From: Saprospiraceae bacterium | GTDB taxonomy: Bacteria > Bacteroidota > Bacteroidia > Chitinophagales > Saprospiraceae | Length of the DNA: 55,335 bases | NCBI GenBank assembly: GCA_020629515.1 | Contig: JAHDDE010000014.1 | Coordinates: 26,753-82,087 of the forward strand | Direction of reading: 5' to 3' | In this document: positions 44,261 to 51,917 of the stretch, piece by piece | Numbering within the stretch: position 1 is the first letter of the stretch | How the letters are laid out: each line of letters starts with the position of its first letter | Translations under genes and position numbers: made by a program | The notes under the pieces: generated by a model | What the model was told of the DNA's origin: nothing | Databases searched by the model: none | Seen by the model: only the letters and a program-made list of their open reading frames with translations

Positions 44261-44895
44261 TGGCGCAAAAAAATTACGTTTCAAATTCAGAAGAGTCAAT
44301 TAGAATGTTTGACAATCCTCTTGTCGAGGCGTTATCTAAAGTACATTTTAGTGTTCCTCTGTTCATATTTATTCCATTGAACTCCTTTCTTTTTTATCTG
44401 GGAGCTAAAGAGGGATTGCTATCCATAGGTTCATATATCCTTTGGATAATTGCTGGGCTTATAGTCTGGACTATTACGGAGTATGTGTTACACAGATTCA
44501 TTTTTCATTATCATCCTACTTCTGAATTTGGCAAAAAAATTCATTTCATATTTCATGGTGTGCATCACGATTATCCAAGAGATCGTTTAAGATTGGTTAT
44601 GCCTCCTTCTGTGAGTATACCGTTAGCTACTTTATTCTTTTTCCTATTTAAGTCTATTGTAGCGGCTCCAGCTTTATATGTTTTTTTTGGATCCTTTTTG
44701 ACGGGATATCTTATATACGACATGTTTCATTATGCGATACATCACGTGGAGTTAAAAGGCAAGTTATGGAATGTATTAAAAACACATCATCTCAAACACC
44801 ATTATAATGATCCGGACAAAGGGTTCGGAGTGAGTAGTCCTATTTGGGATGTAATTGTTGGTTCAAATTTTGATAAAGGAAAACTGAATCATTAA
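44260..44895 (+). CDS. Fatty acid hydroxylase/sterol desaturase family membrane enzyme (FA2H-like)
   Basis: The 211-residue protein has four membrane helices and the His-box set of the di-iron fatty acid hydroxylase family: HRFIFHYHP, HFIFHGVHHDYPRD, HYAIHHVELKG and HHLKHHYND. The HGVHHDYPRD box and short length resemble the catalytic part of fatty acid 2-hydroxylase (FA2H/Scs7), which hydroxylates the acyl chain of sphingolipids. The serine palmitoyltransferase gene follows 107 nt downstream, which fits that role; the actual substrate is inference. Confidence 0.87.
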   Translation: MAQKNYVSNSEESIRMFDNPLVEALSKVHFSVPLFIFIPLNSFLFYLGAKEGLLSIGSYILWIIAGLIVWTITEYVLHRFIFHYHPTSEFGKKIHFIFHGVHHDYPRDRLRLVMPPSVSIPLATLFFFLFKSIVAAPALYVFFGSFLTGYLIYDMFHYAIHHVELKGKLWNVLKTHHLKHHYNDPDKGFGVSSPIWDVIVGSNFDKGKLNH

Positions 44896-44928
44896 CTTTA
44901 AGTAAAGGTTTACCCTAAATATCCATTA

Positions 44929-44961
44929 TTCTGGACTAAAAACGGGAATACCTTATATTTG
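44929..44961 (+). promoter_or_regulatory. Promoter of the serine palmitoyltransferase unit
   Basis: TATATTTG (44954-44961) matches TAnnTTTG; TTCTG (44929-44933) stands 20 nt upstream in place of TTTG. The predicted leader is about 35 nt. A T8 tract follows the -7 box. Confidence 0.5.
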
Positions 44962-45002
44962 CATTTTTTTTAGATTATCAACGCTGAATAAAACTTCTTC
45001 TT

Positions 45003-46211
45003 ATGCTTAATCAGAGAATGAAAGCCTACGATGTCCCCGCACAATACCAAAAGATGGGGATCTATCCATATTTCAGAACCATAGAGTCAGAGCAAGATAC
45101 TGTTGTTACTATAGACGGTAAAAGAGTATTAATGTTCGGATCGAATAGTTATCTCGGATTAACAACACATCCTAAACTAAAAGAAGCATCAAAAGCGGCT
45201 ATAGACAAGTATGGCTCAGGTTGTGCTGGTTCGAGATTTTTAAATGGGTCTTTAGACTTACACTTAGAATTAGAAGATCGGTTAGCGAAGTTTGTAGGAA
45301 AGGAAGGAGCACTTGTATTCAGCACAGGTTTTCAAGTTAATTTAGGTGTTATATCATCTGTCTCAGGGAGGCATGATTATATCATTATTGATGATTTAGA
45401 CCATGCCTGTATCATAGATGGATCACGTCTATCCTTCTCGAAGGTCCTCAAGTATAAGCATAATGACATGGAGTCATTAGAAAAGATATTGAAGAAGTGT
45501 GCTCCAGACAAAATAAAACTAATTGCGGTAGATGGTGTGTTCAGCATGGAAGGAGACTTAGCTAACCTACCAGCAATAGCCAAGCTCGCTGAGAAATATA
45601 ATGCCAACATCATGGTAGATGATGCACACGGGCTCGGCGTTATGGGTTCCAATGGTCGAGGGACTTCTGATCATTTTGGCCTAACTGACAAGGTAGATCT
45701 CATCATGGGAACTTTCTCAAAATCTTTAGCCAGTATAGGTGGATTTATAGCTGGGAGTAATGACGCTATGAATTTTTTAAAGCACAATGCTCGTTCACTT
45801 ATTTTTAGTGCAAGTATTGCTCCTGCCAATGCGGCTAGTGCGCTTGCAGCGGTAGAGATAATGGAACAAGAACCAGAAAGGTTACAAAAACTTTGGGATA
45901 ATACACATTATGCTATGAAGCTTTTGAAAGAGGCAGGATTTGATACCGGTCATTCAGTGACTCCTATTATTCCAATATTTATCAGAGATGATTTCAATAC
46001 CTTCAAGATTACTAAAATGCTCTTAGAAGAAGGAGTATTCGTTAATCCTGTGGTATCCCCAGCAGTAGCAAGTACTTCAGCATTATTGAGATATTCTCTG
46101 ATGGCTACACATACCTTCTCACAGATCGAAGAGTCTGTCGAAAAAATCACTAAGTGTGCTAAAAAATTAGGTGTTCTTGAAGCTCAGGAAAAGTTAATCC
46201 ATGAGCGTTAG
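45003..46211 (+). CDS. spt: Serine palmitoyltransferase (alpha-oxoamine synthase family)
   Basis: The enzyme condenses serine with a long-chain acyl-CoA to 3-ketosphinganine, the first step of sphingolipid synthesis. The 402-residue protein has the AOS-family blocks SNSYLGLTTHPKLKEA, GSGCAGSRFLNGSLDLH, VDDAHGLGVMG and the PLP Lys in MGTFSKSLASIGGF near residue 240. The relatives KBL and BioF share these motifs; the neighbouring GNAT and SDR genes and the absence of bio genes favour the sphingolipid role. The coding end overlaps the next gene by 11 nt. Confidence 0.9.
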   Translation: MLNQRMKAYDVPAQYQKMGIYPYFRTIESEQDTVVTIDGKRVLMFGSNSYLGLTTHPKLKEASKAAIDKYGSGCAGSRFLNGSLDLHLELEDRLAKFVGKEGALVFSTGFQVNLGVISSVSGRHDYIIIDDLDHACIIDGSRLSFSKVLKYKHNDMESLEKILKKCAPDKIKLIAVDGVFSMEGDLANLPAIAKLAEKYNANIMVDDAHGLGVMGSNGRGTSDHFGLTDKVDLIMGTFSKSLASIGGFIAGSNDAMNFLKHNARSLIFSASIAPANAASALAAVEIMEQEPERLQKLWDNTHYAMKLLKEAGFDTGHSVTPIIPIFIRDDFNTFKITKMLLEEGVFVNPVVSPAVASTSALLRYSLMATHTFSQIEESVEKITKCAKKLGVLEAQEKLIHER

Positions 46212-47325
46212 TATTGTTACTGCTGAAGGTAAATTACTTAAAGAATATATAGATTTTCCACATGAGTTATATGCTGGTGACATCAATTATGTCCCAGAAC
46301 TCTATATGGCTCAAAAGGATATGTTCAACAGAAAAAAGAATCCCTTCTTTGAACATGCTGAAGTCGAGTCTTTCCTCGCTAAAAAAGATGGTAAAACAGT
46401 TGGGAGGATATCTGCAATACTGAATACCAACTATAACGAATATCACAATTGTAGCGTAGGTTTTTTTGGTTTCTTTGATGTGATAGAAGACTATCAAGTT
46501 GCAGAACAATTATTGAATAGAGCTGCTCAATGGTGCAAAGACAAAGGATTAAGCGCCATTTTAGGTCCTACTAACTTTTCCACAAATGATACAGCTGGAT
46601 TATTAATCGATGGTTACAACGAACCTGCTAAGATCATGATGACCTATAATAAGCCCTATTATAGAGACTTTGTAGAAAAATATGGCTTTGAAAAGGATAT
46701 AGATCTTTATGCATATATCTTATACACTGATAAAGCATCTGAAAAGTCTATCCGTCTTGCGCAAACTCTTGAAGAAAGGTTGGAACGCCAAGGAATCACG
46801 TTTCGTAATGTCAATATGAAAAACTTTCATCAAGAAGTTGCCGCTATCCGTGAGATATATAATAATGCGTGGAGCAATAATTGGGGCTTCGTGCCATGGA
46901 CAGATGCTGAACTCAAACATCTCGCCGACGAGCTCAAAATGATCGTAAATCCTAATTGGGTATATATAGCTGAAGAAAAAGGACAACCGATTGGTTTTGC
47001 ATTGACCTTGCCAGATATTAATGAAGTAACTAAAGGTTTTAAAAAAGGTAGACTTTTCCCTTTCAATATCCTTAAGCTACTCATGAATAAGAATAAAACA
47101 AAGTATGTAAGAATACTTGCACTTGGAGTCAAAGATCAATATCGCAGAAAAGGTATCGAAGCCATTTTTTTCGCCAAAAACATCCTGCAGGCGAGAAAAG
47201 AAAATGTTATTGCTGGAGAAGTATCTTGGGTGCTCGAAAATAATGCAGAAATGAATGCCTCGGCATTAAAACTGAACTCAGAACTGTATAAGACTTACAG
47301 AATTTATCGCTACAATTTAACTTAA
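46201..47325 (+). CDS. GNAT-fold protein, candidate bacterial ceramide synthase
   Basis: The 374-residue protein has an N-terminal half (DGKTVGRISAIL, DYQVAEQLLNRAAQWC, LGPTNFSTNDTAGLL) and a C-terminal GNAT-like domain (ALGVKDQYRRKGIEAIFFAK near residue 305). In Caulobacter and other bacteria the ceramide synthase that acylates the sphingoid base is a GNAT-fold protein encoded with Spt; this gene overlaps spt by 11 nt, which supports the same role. The activity is inferred from family and context. It is cytoplasmic, possibly membrane-associated. Confidence 0.72.
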   Translation: MSVSIVTAEGKLLKEYIDFPHELYAGDINYVPELYMAQKDMFNRKKNPFFEHAEVESFLAKKDGKTVGRISAILNTNYNEYHNCSVGFFGFFDVIEDYQVAEQLLNRAAQWCKDKGLSAILGPTNFSTNDTAGLLIDGYNEPAKIMMTYNKPYYRDFVEKYGFEKDIDLYAYILYTDKASEKSIRLAQTLEERLERQGITFRNVNMKNFHQEVAAIREIYNNAWSNNWGFVPWTDAELKHLADELKMIVNPNWVYIAEEKGQPIGFALTLPDINEVTKGFKKGRLFPFNILKLLMNKNKTKYVRILALGVKDQYRRKGIEAIFFAKNILQARKENVIAGEVSWVLENNAEMNASALKLNSELYKTYRIYRYNLT

Positions 47326-47328
47326 TAC

Positions 47329-48315
47329 ATGGACAAAATACTCATAACTGGAGCCAGTGGCTTTGTAGGGAGTTTTTTAGTCGAGGAAGCCTTAAAGAGA
47401 GAATTAGAAGTCTATGCAGGAGTCAGAAGTACAAGTAGTAAAAGATGGCTCAAAGATGAGCGTATTAAGTTCTTAGAACTTAGTCTAAATAATCAAAATC
47501 AGCTGAATACCGTATTATCAGATCACAATTTTGACTACGTCATTCATAATGCTGGTTTAACTAAAGCAAATAGTCAGAGTGAATTATTTAGGGTGAATGC
47601 TGATTATTCGTGCAACTTGGCAAAAGCCAGTATGGCGAATTCTAATCTTAAGAAATTTACTTTCATGAGTAGTCTGGCTGCCTATGGTACCGCAGATTAC
47701 CAAAAAGAGGGCGTTGTAAGTGTGAACTCAGCACCAAAGCCAATCACCAGCTATGGCAAAAGTAAGCTCAGAGCAGAAAAACAGTTGAAGTTCATCCCTA
47801 ATCTACCTTTATTAATATTCAGACCAACAGGAATATTCGGCCCAAGAGAATCGGATTTTCTCAATATCTTCAATAGTATCAATAAAGGGATCGCATTGCA
47901 GGTGGGACTAACTGAACAGAATTTATCCTTAGTCTATGTAAAAGACTTGGTACGTGTTATAATGGATGCCACACTATCTCAACATGTAAACAAGGACTAT
48001 TTTGTTTCGGATGGCAAAATTTACAAAGGGAGCTACTTCAATCAATTGATAGCACATAGCTTAAATAAAAAAACATTCACCATTAAAGTCCCTTTATCCT
48101 TAGTTTCTGTGATTGCCACCCTAACAGATATAAAAAGCAAAATAACTGGTAAAGCAAATATTCTAAGTCGCGATAAACTGCCTGAAATCAAATCTCGCAA
48201 CATGGATTGCGATATATCAAACCTTGTGCAGGACTTCAATTATATCCCTCAGTACACTTTAGAAGAAGCCATTAAAGAGACAACAACCTGGTATAAAGAC
48301 AACGGCTGGCTATGA
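47329..48315 (+). CDS. NAD-dependent epimerase/SDR, candidate ceramide reductase (CerR-like)
   Basis: The 328-residue extended SDR has the cofactor motif ITGASGFVGSFLVEE (residues 5-19), the catalytic Ser in MSSLAAYG near 120 and the Tyr/Lys pair in SYGKSKLRAEKQ near 145. In bacterial sphingolipid clusters an atypical SDR reduces the 3-keto group after or before acylation. Its position 3 nt behind the GNAT-like gene matches that cluster. A general sugar epimerase role is the alternative, but no sugar-nucleotide genes are near. The stop overlaps the next start by 4 nt. Confidence 0.75.
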   Translation: MDKILITGASGFVGSFLVEEALKRELEVYAGVRSTSSKRWLKDERIKFLELSLNNQNQLNTVLSDHNFDYVIHNAGLTKANSQSELFRVNADYSCNLAKASMANSNLKKFTFMSSLAAYGTADYQKEGVVSVNSAPKPITSYGKSKLRAEKQLKFIPNLPLLIFRPTGIFGPRESDFLNIFNSINKGIALQVGLTEQNLSLVYVKDLVRVIMDATLSQHVNKDYFVSDGKIYKGSYFNQLIAHSLNKKTFTIKVPLSLVSVIATLTDIKSKITGKANILSRDKLPEIKSRNMDCDISNLVQDFNYIPQYTLEEAIKETTTWYKDNGWL

Positions 48316-48968
48316 TCGATATAGAAAAAGCAATCACAGACACCATACATTATGTACAGTCCGAACTTGCTGACGCAGAAGGAGGGCACGATTGGTGGCA
48401 CATCCACAGGGTCTATAATAATACATTGCTCATAGCTCAAAGCGAAGAAGTCGATCGTCTAACTGTTTGCTTAGCGGCATTATTGCATGATATCGCAGAT
48501 CCCAAGTTTCATGATGGTGATGAAGAAATAGGACCATACAAGGCCCAACAACATCTTGATCAATTGGGAATTGACCAACATAGAAAAGAACATATTGATT
48601 CAATCATAAGGAATATGTCTTTTAAAAATAGTCTAGGGAAAGTCAACTTCTATTCTAAAGAAATGGCTGTGGTTCAAGACGCAGATCGTTTGGATGCAAT
48701 CGGAGCCATTGGTATTGCCCGTGCATTTAATTATGGTGGATTCAAAAATAGAGCACTCTACGATCCATTTATAGCTCCAAATCTCAATATGAGTAAGGAG
48801 GAATATAAGAAAAGTAAAGCGCCTACGATTAACCACTTTTATGAAAAACTATTGCTACTTAAGGATAAAATGAATACCGAAACTGCTAAAAAAATAGCTC
48901 AAGAGCGTCATCAATTCATGGAAGACTACCTTGAGCAATTTTATAATGAATGGAATGGTAAGAAATGA
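48312..48968 (+). CDS. HD-domain phosphohydrolase
   Basis: The 218-residue protein shows the HD metal motif: His in GHDWWHIHRVYNN near residue 26, the HD pair in ALLHDIADPKFHDGDEE near 58 and the final Asp in VVQDADRLDAIGAIGIARA near 120. It resembles E. coli YedJ-type HD proteins, small cytoplasmic phosphohydrolases with unclear substrates. It overlaps the SDR stop (ATGA) and the following gene start (ATGA), so it is embedded in the sphingolipid transcript. Role there unknown. Confidence 0.87.
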   Translation: MIDIEKAITDTIHYVQSELADAEGGHDWWHIHRVYNNTLLIAQSEEVDRLTVCLAALLHDIADPKFHDGDEEIGPYKAQQHLDQLGIDQHRKEHIDSIIRNMSFKNSLGKVNFYSKEMAVVQDADRLDAIGAIGIARAFNYGGFKNRALYDPFIAPNLNMSKEEYKKSKAPTINHFYEKLLLLKDKMNTETAKKIAQERHQFMEDYLEQFYNEWNGKK

Positions 48969-49846
48969 ACAGGATCGAAAATGAATATCTCAGCATAGGC
49001 ATTAATCAAAAGGGTGCAGAGCTGGCCAGTGTGTACGATAAAAATAGATCTTTACAATTATTATGGCAGGCCGATCCTGAGTATTGGGGCCGTCATAGTT
49101 GTATTCTTTTCCCTTTTATTGGCAAGCTTAAATCAGGCCAATATGAATATAATGGTCAAATCTTCCATCTCGGTCAACATGGTTTCGTTAGAAATAGAGA
49201 ATATCAACTGATATCCCAATCTCGAAATAAATTAAGCTTCAGCTATCATTCCACTCTTGAAGATCTAAAGATTTACCCTTTTAGTTTCGAGAGTATCATA
49301 TCATATGAAATAGTCAATAGATCAGTATCTGTTACCTATCAAATCATCAATAGAGATAATAAAAAGATGTATTTCTCGATAGGTGCACATCCCGGATTTA
49401 CTTGCCCCATCGACCAAAGTAAAAAAAGAAGTAATTATAAATTGGTATTTAATAAAAGTGAAAACGCTCATACTTTAGAATTAGATGAGAACGGCTTGAT
49501 TAGTGAGAGCACAAGAATCATACTCGATGGTACCGACACCTTAGGTTTAGCTGATAATTTATTTGATCGTGATGCCTTAATATTTCAGAACCTTAAGTCT
49601 ACCCAGGTAACACTCGTTGACGATTTAGAGAATAAAATATGGACATTTGATTTTGAAGGATTCCAATATTTGGGCATATGGTCAAAAAATCAACAATCAC
49701 CATTTGTATGCATAGAACCTTGGTATGGATTAGCTGATTATCATAATGCAACAGGGAGAGTCGAAGAAAAAATTGGTATAGAGCAATTGGCGTCTGGAGA
49801 GATATTTAGCTGTACTCACAAAATTAGTGTACATAAAGATTTATAG
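48965..49846 (+). CDS. Aldose 1-epimerase-like protein (galactose mutarotase fold)
   Basis: The 293-residue protein matches the LacX-like branch of aldose 1-epimerases: WGRHSCILFPFIGKLKSGQY, LGQHGFVRNREYQL with a conserved His-Gly-Phe, and SIGAHPGFTCPID with the catalytic-type His near residue 140; a Glu in FVCIEPWYGLADY near 259 is the candidate base. It would interconvert sugar anomers. It ends the coupled run and converges with the AraC gene. In context it might serve headgroup sugars of glycosphingolipids, which is speculation. Confidence 0.85.
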   Translation: MNRIENEYLSIGINQKGAELASVYDKNRSLQLLWQADPEYWGRHSCILFPFIGKLKSGQYEYNGQIFHLGQHGFVRNREYQLISQSRNKLSFSYHSTLEDLKIYPFSFESIISYEIVNRSVSVTYQIINRDNKKMYFSIGAHPGFTCPIDQSKKRSNYKLVFNKSENAHTLELDENGLISESTRIILDGTDTLGLADNLFDRDALIFQNLKSTQVTLVDDLENKIWTFDFEGFQYLGIWSKNQQSPFVCIEPWYGLADYHNATGRVEEKIGIEQLASGEIFSCTHKISVHKDL

Positions 49847-49862
49847 TCTTATAACCGGATAC

Positions 49863-49898
49863 AGCCTATTAAATCTTAATCACCTTGCATAGGCTTTT
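49863..49898 (+). terminator. Weak terminator-like hairpin after the sphingolipid run
   Basis: AGCCTAT (49863-49869) pairs with ATAGGCT (49889-49895), with a 19-nt loop and a short T-run. The second arm lies inside the end of the AraC gene. The large loop makes this a weak call. Confidence 0.3.
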
Positions 49899-50698
49899 GG
49901 AGTGACCCCGACAATTTTTTTGAAATGTCGAATAAAATGACTTTGATCAAAAAAACCAACGCTAAAAGCAACATCTGTTGCCATCATGCCATTGATTAAT
50001 AGTTGTTTAGCTTTTTCTATCCTCAGATTATTGAGATATTGATGTGGAGGAAGACCATATCGCTCTCTGAATATTTTAATCAGATGAAATCTGCTGAATC
50101 CTGAAATACTCATCAAATCATCCAATTGTATATTCTCATCATAGTACTCGTGAATATAATCTCGCATTCTCTTACATACAATAGAATAATTATCTGAATC
50201 TTCTTTTTTGATATCTAATCCTGCCAATGTCATCAATTCATTGAGCAATAGCGCTAACTCGGATTCTTCTTCTATCGTTATCTCATTTTCCATTAGTTTA
50301 CTATGGAGCAGCTGATATCGTGATAAAAAATTTGTCTTTTTGATAATGTTATTGACAAAAACTGGAAGCTTGTCATTGTTGACTTGAAAGTTGGCTCGAA
50401 CCAAATCTTGGGGAATATACATCGATCTAAAATTCCAAACCCCTTCACCAAGAGATCTACCCGTATGCACTTCATATGGATTCAATACCAATAATCTATT
50501 GTCGCGCACTACTTGTTCCTTCTTTTTATATCCATAATCTGCGATGCCGCTTTCGACCAATATCAACGCATATGTATCATGAAAATGAGGCTTGAAAGAT
50601 CTTGATGTAAATGCTCCTTGCAATATTTCTAAAGCTCCATTTACTCTGAACTTGGAGTAATTTCGAGAATTTTCTGCTTTCTTAATTTTTTCTTGCAA
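49880..50698 (-). CDS. AraC-family transcriptional regulator
   Basis: The 272-residue protein has an AraC-type cupin (about residues 25-110; FKPHFHDTYALILVESGIAD) and a C-terminal double HTH (about 170-270; LDDLMSISGFSRFHLIKIF, then DVAFSVGFFDQSHFIRHFKK). The only usable start is a TTG at 50698, because the frame is closed upstream and the next ATG is inside the cupin. It begins 15 nt after the aminotransferase stop, so it is probably co-transcribed with it and may control it in response to its substrate or product. Confidence 0.88.
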   Translation of the reverse strand: MQEKIKKAENSRNYSKFRVNGALEILQGAFTSRSFKPHFHDTYALILVESGIADYGYKKKEQVVRDNRLLVLNPYEVHTGRSLGEGVWNFRSMYIPQDLVRANFQVNNDKLPVFVNNIIKKTNFLSRYQLLHSKLMENEITIEEESELALLLNELMTLAGLDIKKEDSDNYSIVCKRMRDYIHEYYDENIQLDDLMSISGFSRFHLIKIFRERYGLPPHQYLNNLRIEKAKQLLINGMMATDVAFSVGFFDQSHFIRHFKKIVGVTPKAYAR

Positions 50699-50713
50699 TG
50701 ATTACTTATCCAA

Positions 50714-51832
50714 CTATCCGAATAATGATTTCATACCGTTTCCCCATTGTTCCATCATCTTCTCTGTACCAGTACTGACTCTACACCATTTTGTTAATGG
50801 GGCAAAAGGCCTTCCTACCAAAACGCCATGTTTCTTCATTTCCTCAATATGTGTAACAATGTCTACTCCAGTATTAATAAACACAAAATTAGTATGGGAT
50901 CGAGCATATTGCATACCCAACTCTTCTGCTACTGAATAAATGTATTCTTTGGCTTCTTTGTTCTTTTGTAGCGCATAATTATGAAAATCGTGATCGTCCA
51001 ATGCCTCGGCAGCGCCATAAACGGCCATCATATGGACGTAACTCATTACTTTAGGAGACATTTCTTTGATAATTTCTGGTTTAGCCACCAGGTATCCTAC
51101 TCGTACTCCTGCCATCCCATAGACTTTACTGAATGTCCGAGAAACAATCACATCTTTTCCTTCCTTAACTAGTGAGACCATTGTCGGATAATTATCATCT
51201 TCTATGTAATCACTATAGGCTTCATCTGAAAATACTAAGGTTCGATCAGACATTCGTCTACAAAAATCCTCTGCTCGATGGCCATCTACTAATGTACCCG
51301 TCGGGTTATTAGGATTACAGAAGAATATCATATTCGTTTTATGGGACACATGCGCTTCTAATCGCTCTAAATCATATTTTAGGTCTTCGTCCAAAGGAAC
51401 GGACACGATATTAGACCCAAACTGTTCTACATAGCTTAATAGTGCTTTATATGTCGGTGTGCTCGTCACCACATCTCCACCAGACTTTGCATATGTAATA
51501 CCTGCAACTCTTAGTCCTTCATTAGACCCTGAGACTAATAGAATATGATCAGGAGTAACTCCCTCCTTCTTAGCAAGCTTCTCTTTTAATACGTGATAAT
51601 GACTTCGAGGATACATGAAGGCCTTATCCATTGCTTTGACCATAGCTTCTTTTACTCTCTGTGAAGGACCAAAAGGGTTTTCATTGGAGGATAAACGAAT
51701 CAATTCACCTTCAAACATAGCAGGATTCACAAAAGCCTTGTTAATCCCTTCTCCGGCCCATCCTTTGGTAGCCATTGCTGCTGTCGCCAAGCTTGAAGCC
51801 TTTAACCAGTTTCTTCTATTTAGTTTTTTCAT
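50714..51832 (-). CDS. Tat-exported PLP aminotransferase (HisC-like fold type I)
   Basis: The 372-residue protein is a class I/II aminotransferase: LSSNENPFGPSQRV, FCNPNNPTGTLVDG, SDEAYSDYIED and the PLP Lys in VSRTFSKVYGMAGVRVGY near residue 236. It resembles histidinol-phosphate aminotransferase but starts with a twin-arginine signal (LNRRNWLKASSLATAAMATK) ending near residue 27, which predicts export of the folded, PLP-loaded enzyme. That places an amino acid transamination outside the cytoplasm, where the amino acceptor is not obvious. No other his genes are near. It is followed by an AraC regulator. Confidence 0.87.
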   Translation of the reverse strand: MKKLNRRNWLKASSLATAAMATKGWAGEGINKAFVNPAMFEGELIRLSSNENPFGPSQRVKEAMVKAMDKAFMYPRSHYHVLKEKLAKKEGVTPDHILLVSGSNEGLRVAGITYAKSGGDVVTSTPTYKALLSYVEQFGSNIVSVPLDEDLKYDLERLEAHVSHKTNMIFFCNPNNPTGTLVDGHRAEDFCRRMSDRTLVFSDEAYSDYIEDDNYPTMVSLVKEGKDVIVSRTFSKVYGMAGVRVGYLVAKPEIIKEMSPKVMSYVHMMAVYGAAEALDDHDFHNYALQKNKEAKEYIYSVAEELGMQYARSHTNFVFINTGVDIVTHIEEMKKHGVLVGRPFAPLTKWCRVSTGTEKMMEQWGNGMKSLFG

Positions 51833-51850
51833 ATCACGAGTAGATCATAA

Positions 51851-51888
51851 TAAATTAAAAAAGGATGATTCCCATTGCGGAATCATCC
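51851..51888 (-). terminator. Intrinsic terminator after the molybdenum hydroxylase genes
   Basis: On the minus strand GGATGATTCC (51888-51879) pairs with GGAATCATCC (51872-51863), a perfect 10-bp stem with a 6-nt loop, followed by TTTTTTAATTTA. It separates the hydroxylase unit from the aminotransferase gene. Confidence 0.88.
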
Positions 51889-51917
51889 CTAAGTTAATAC
51901 TTAAGTTATTTTTAAAG

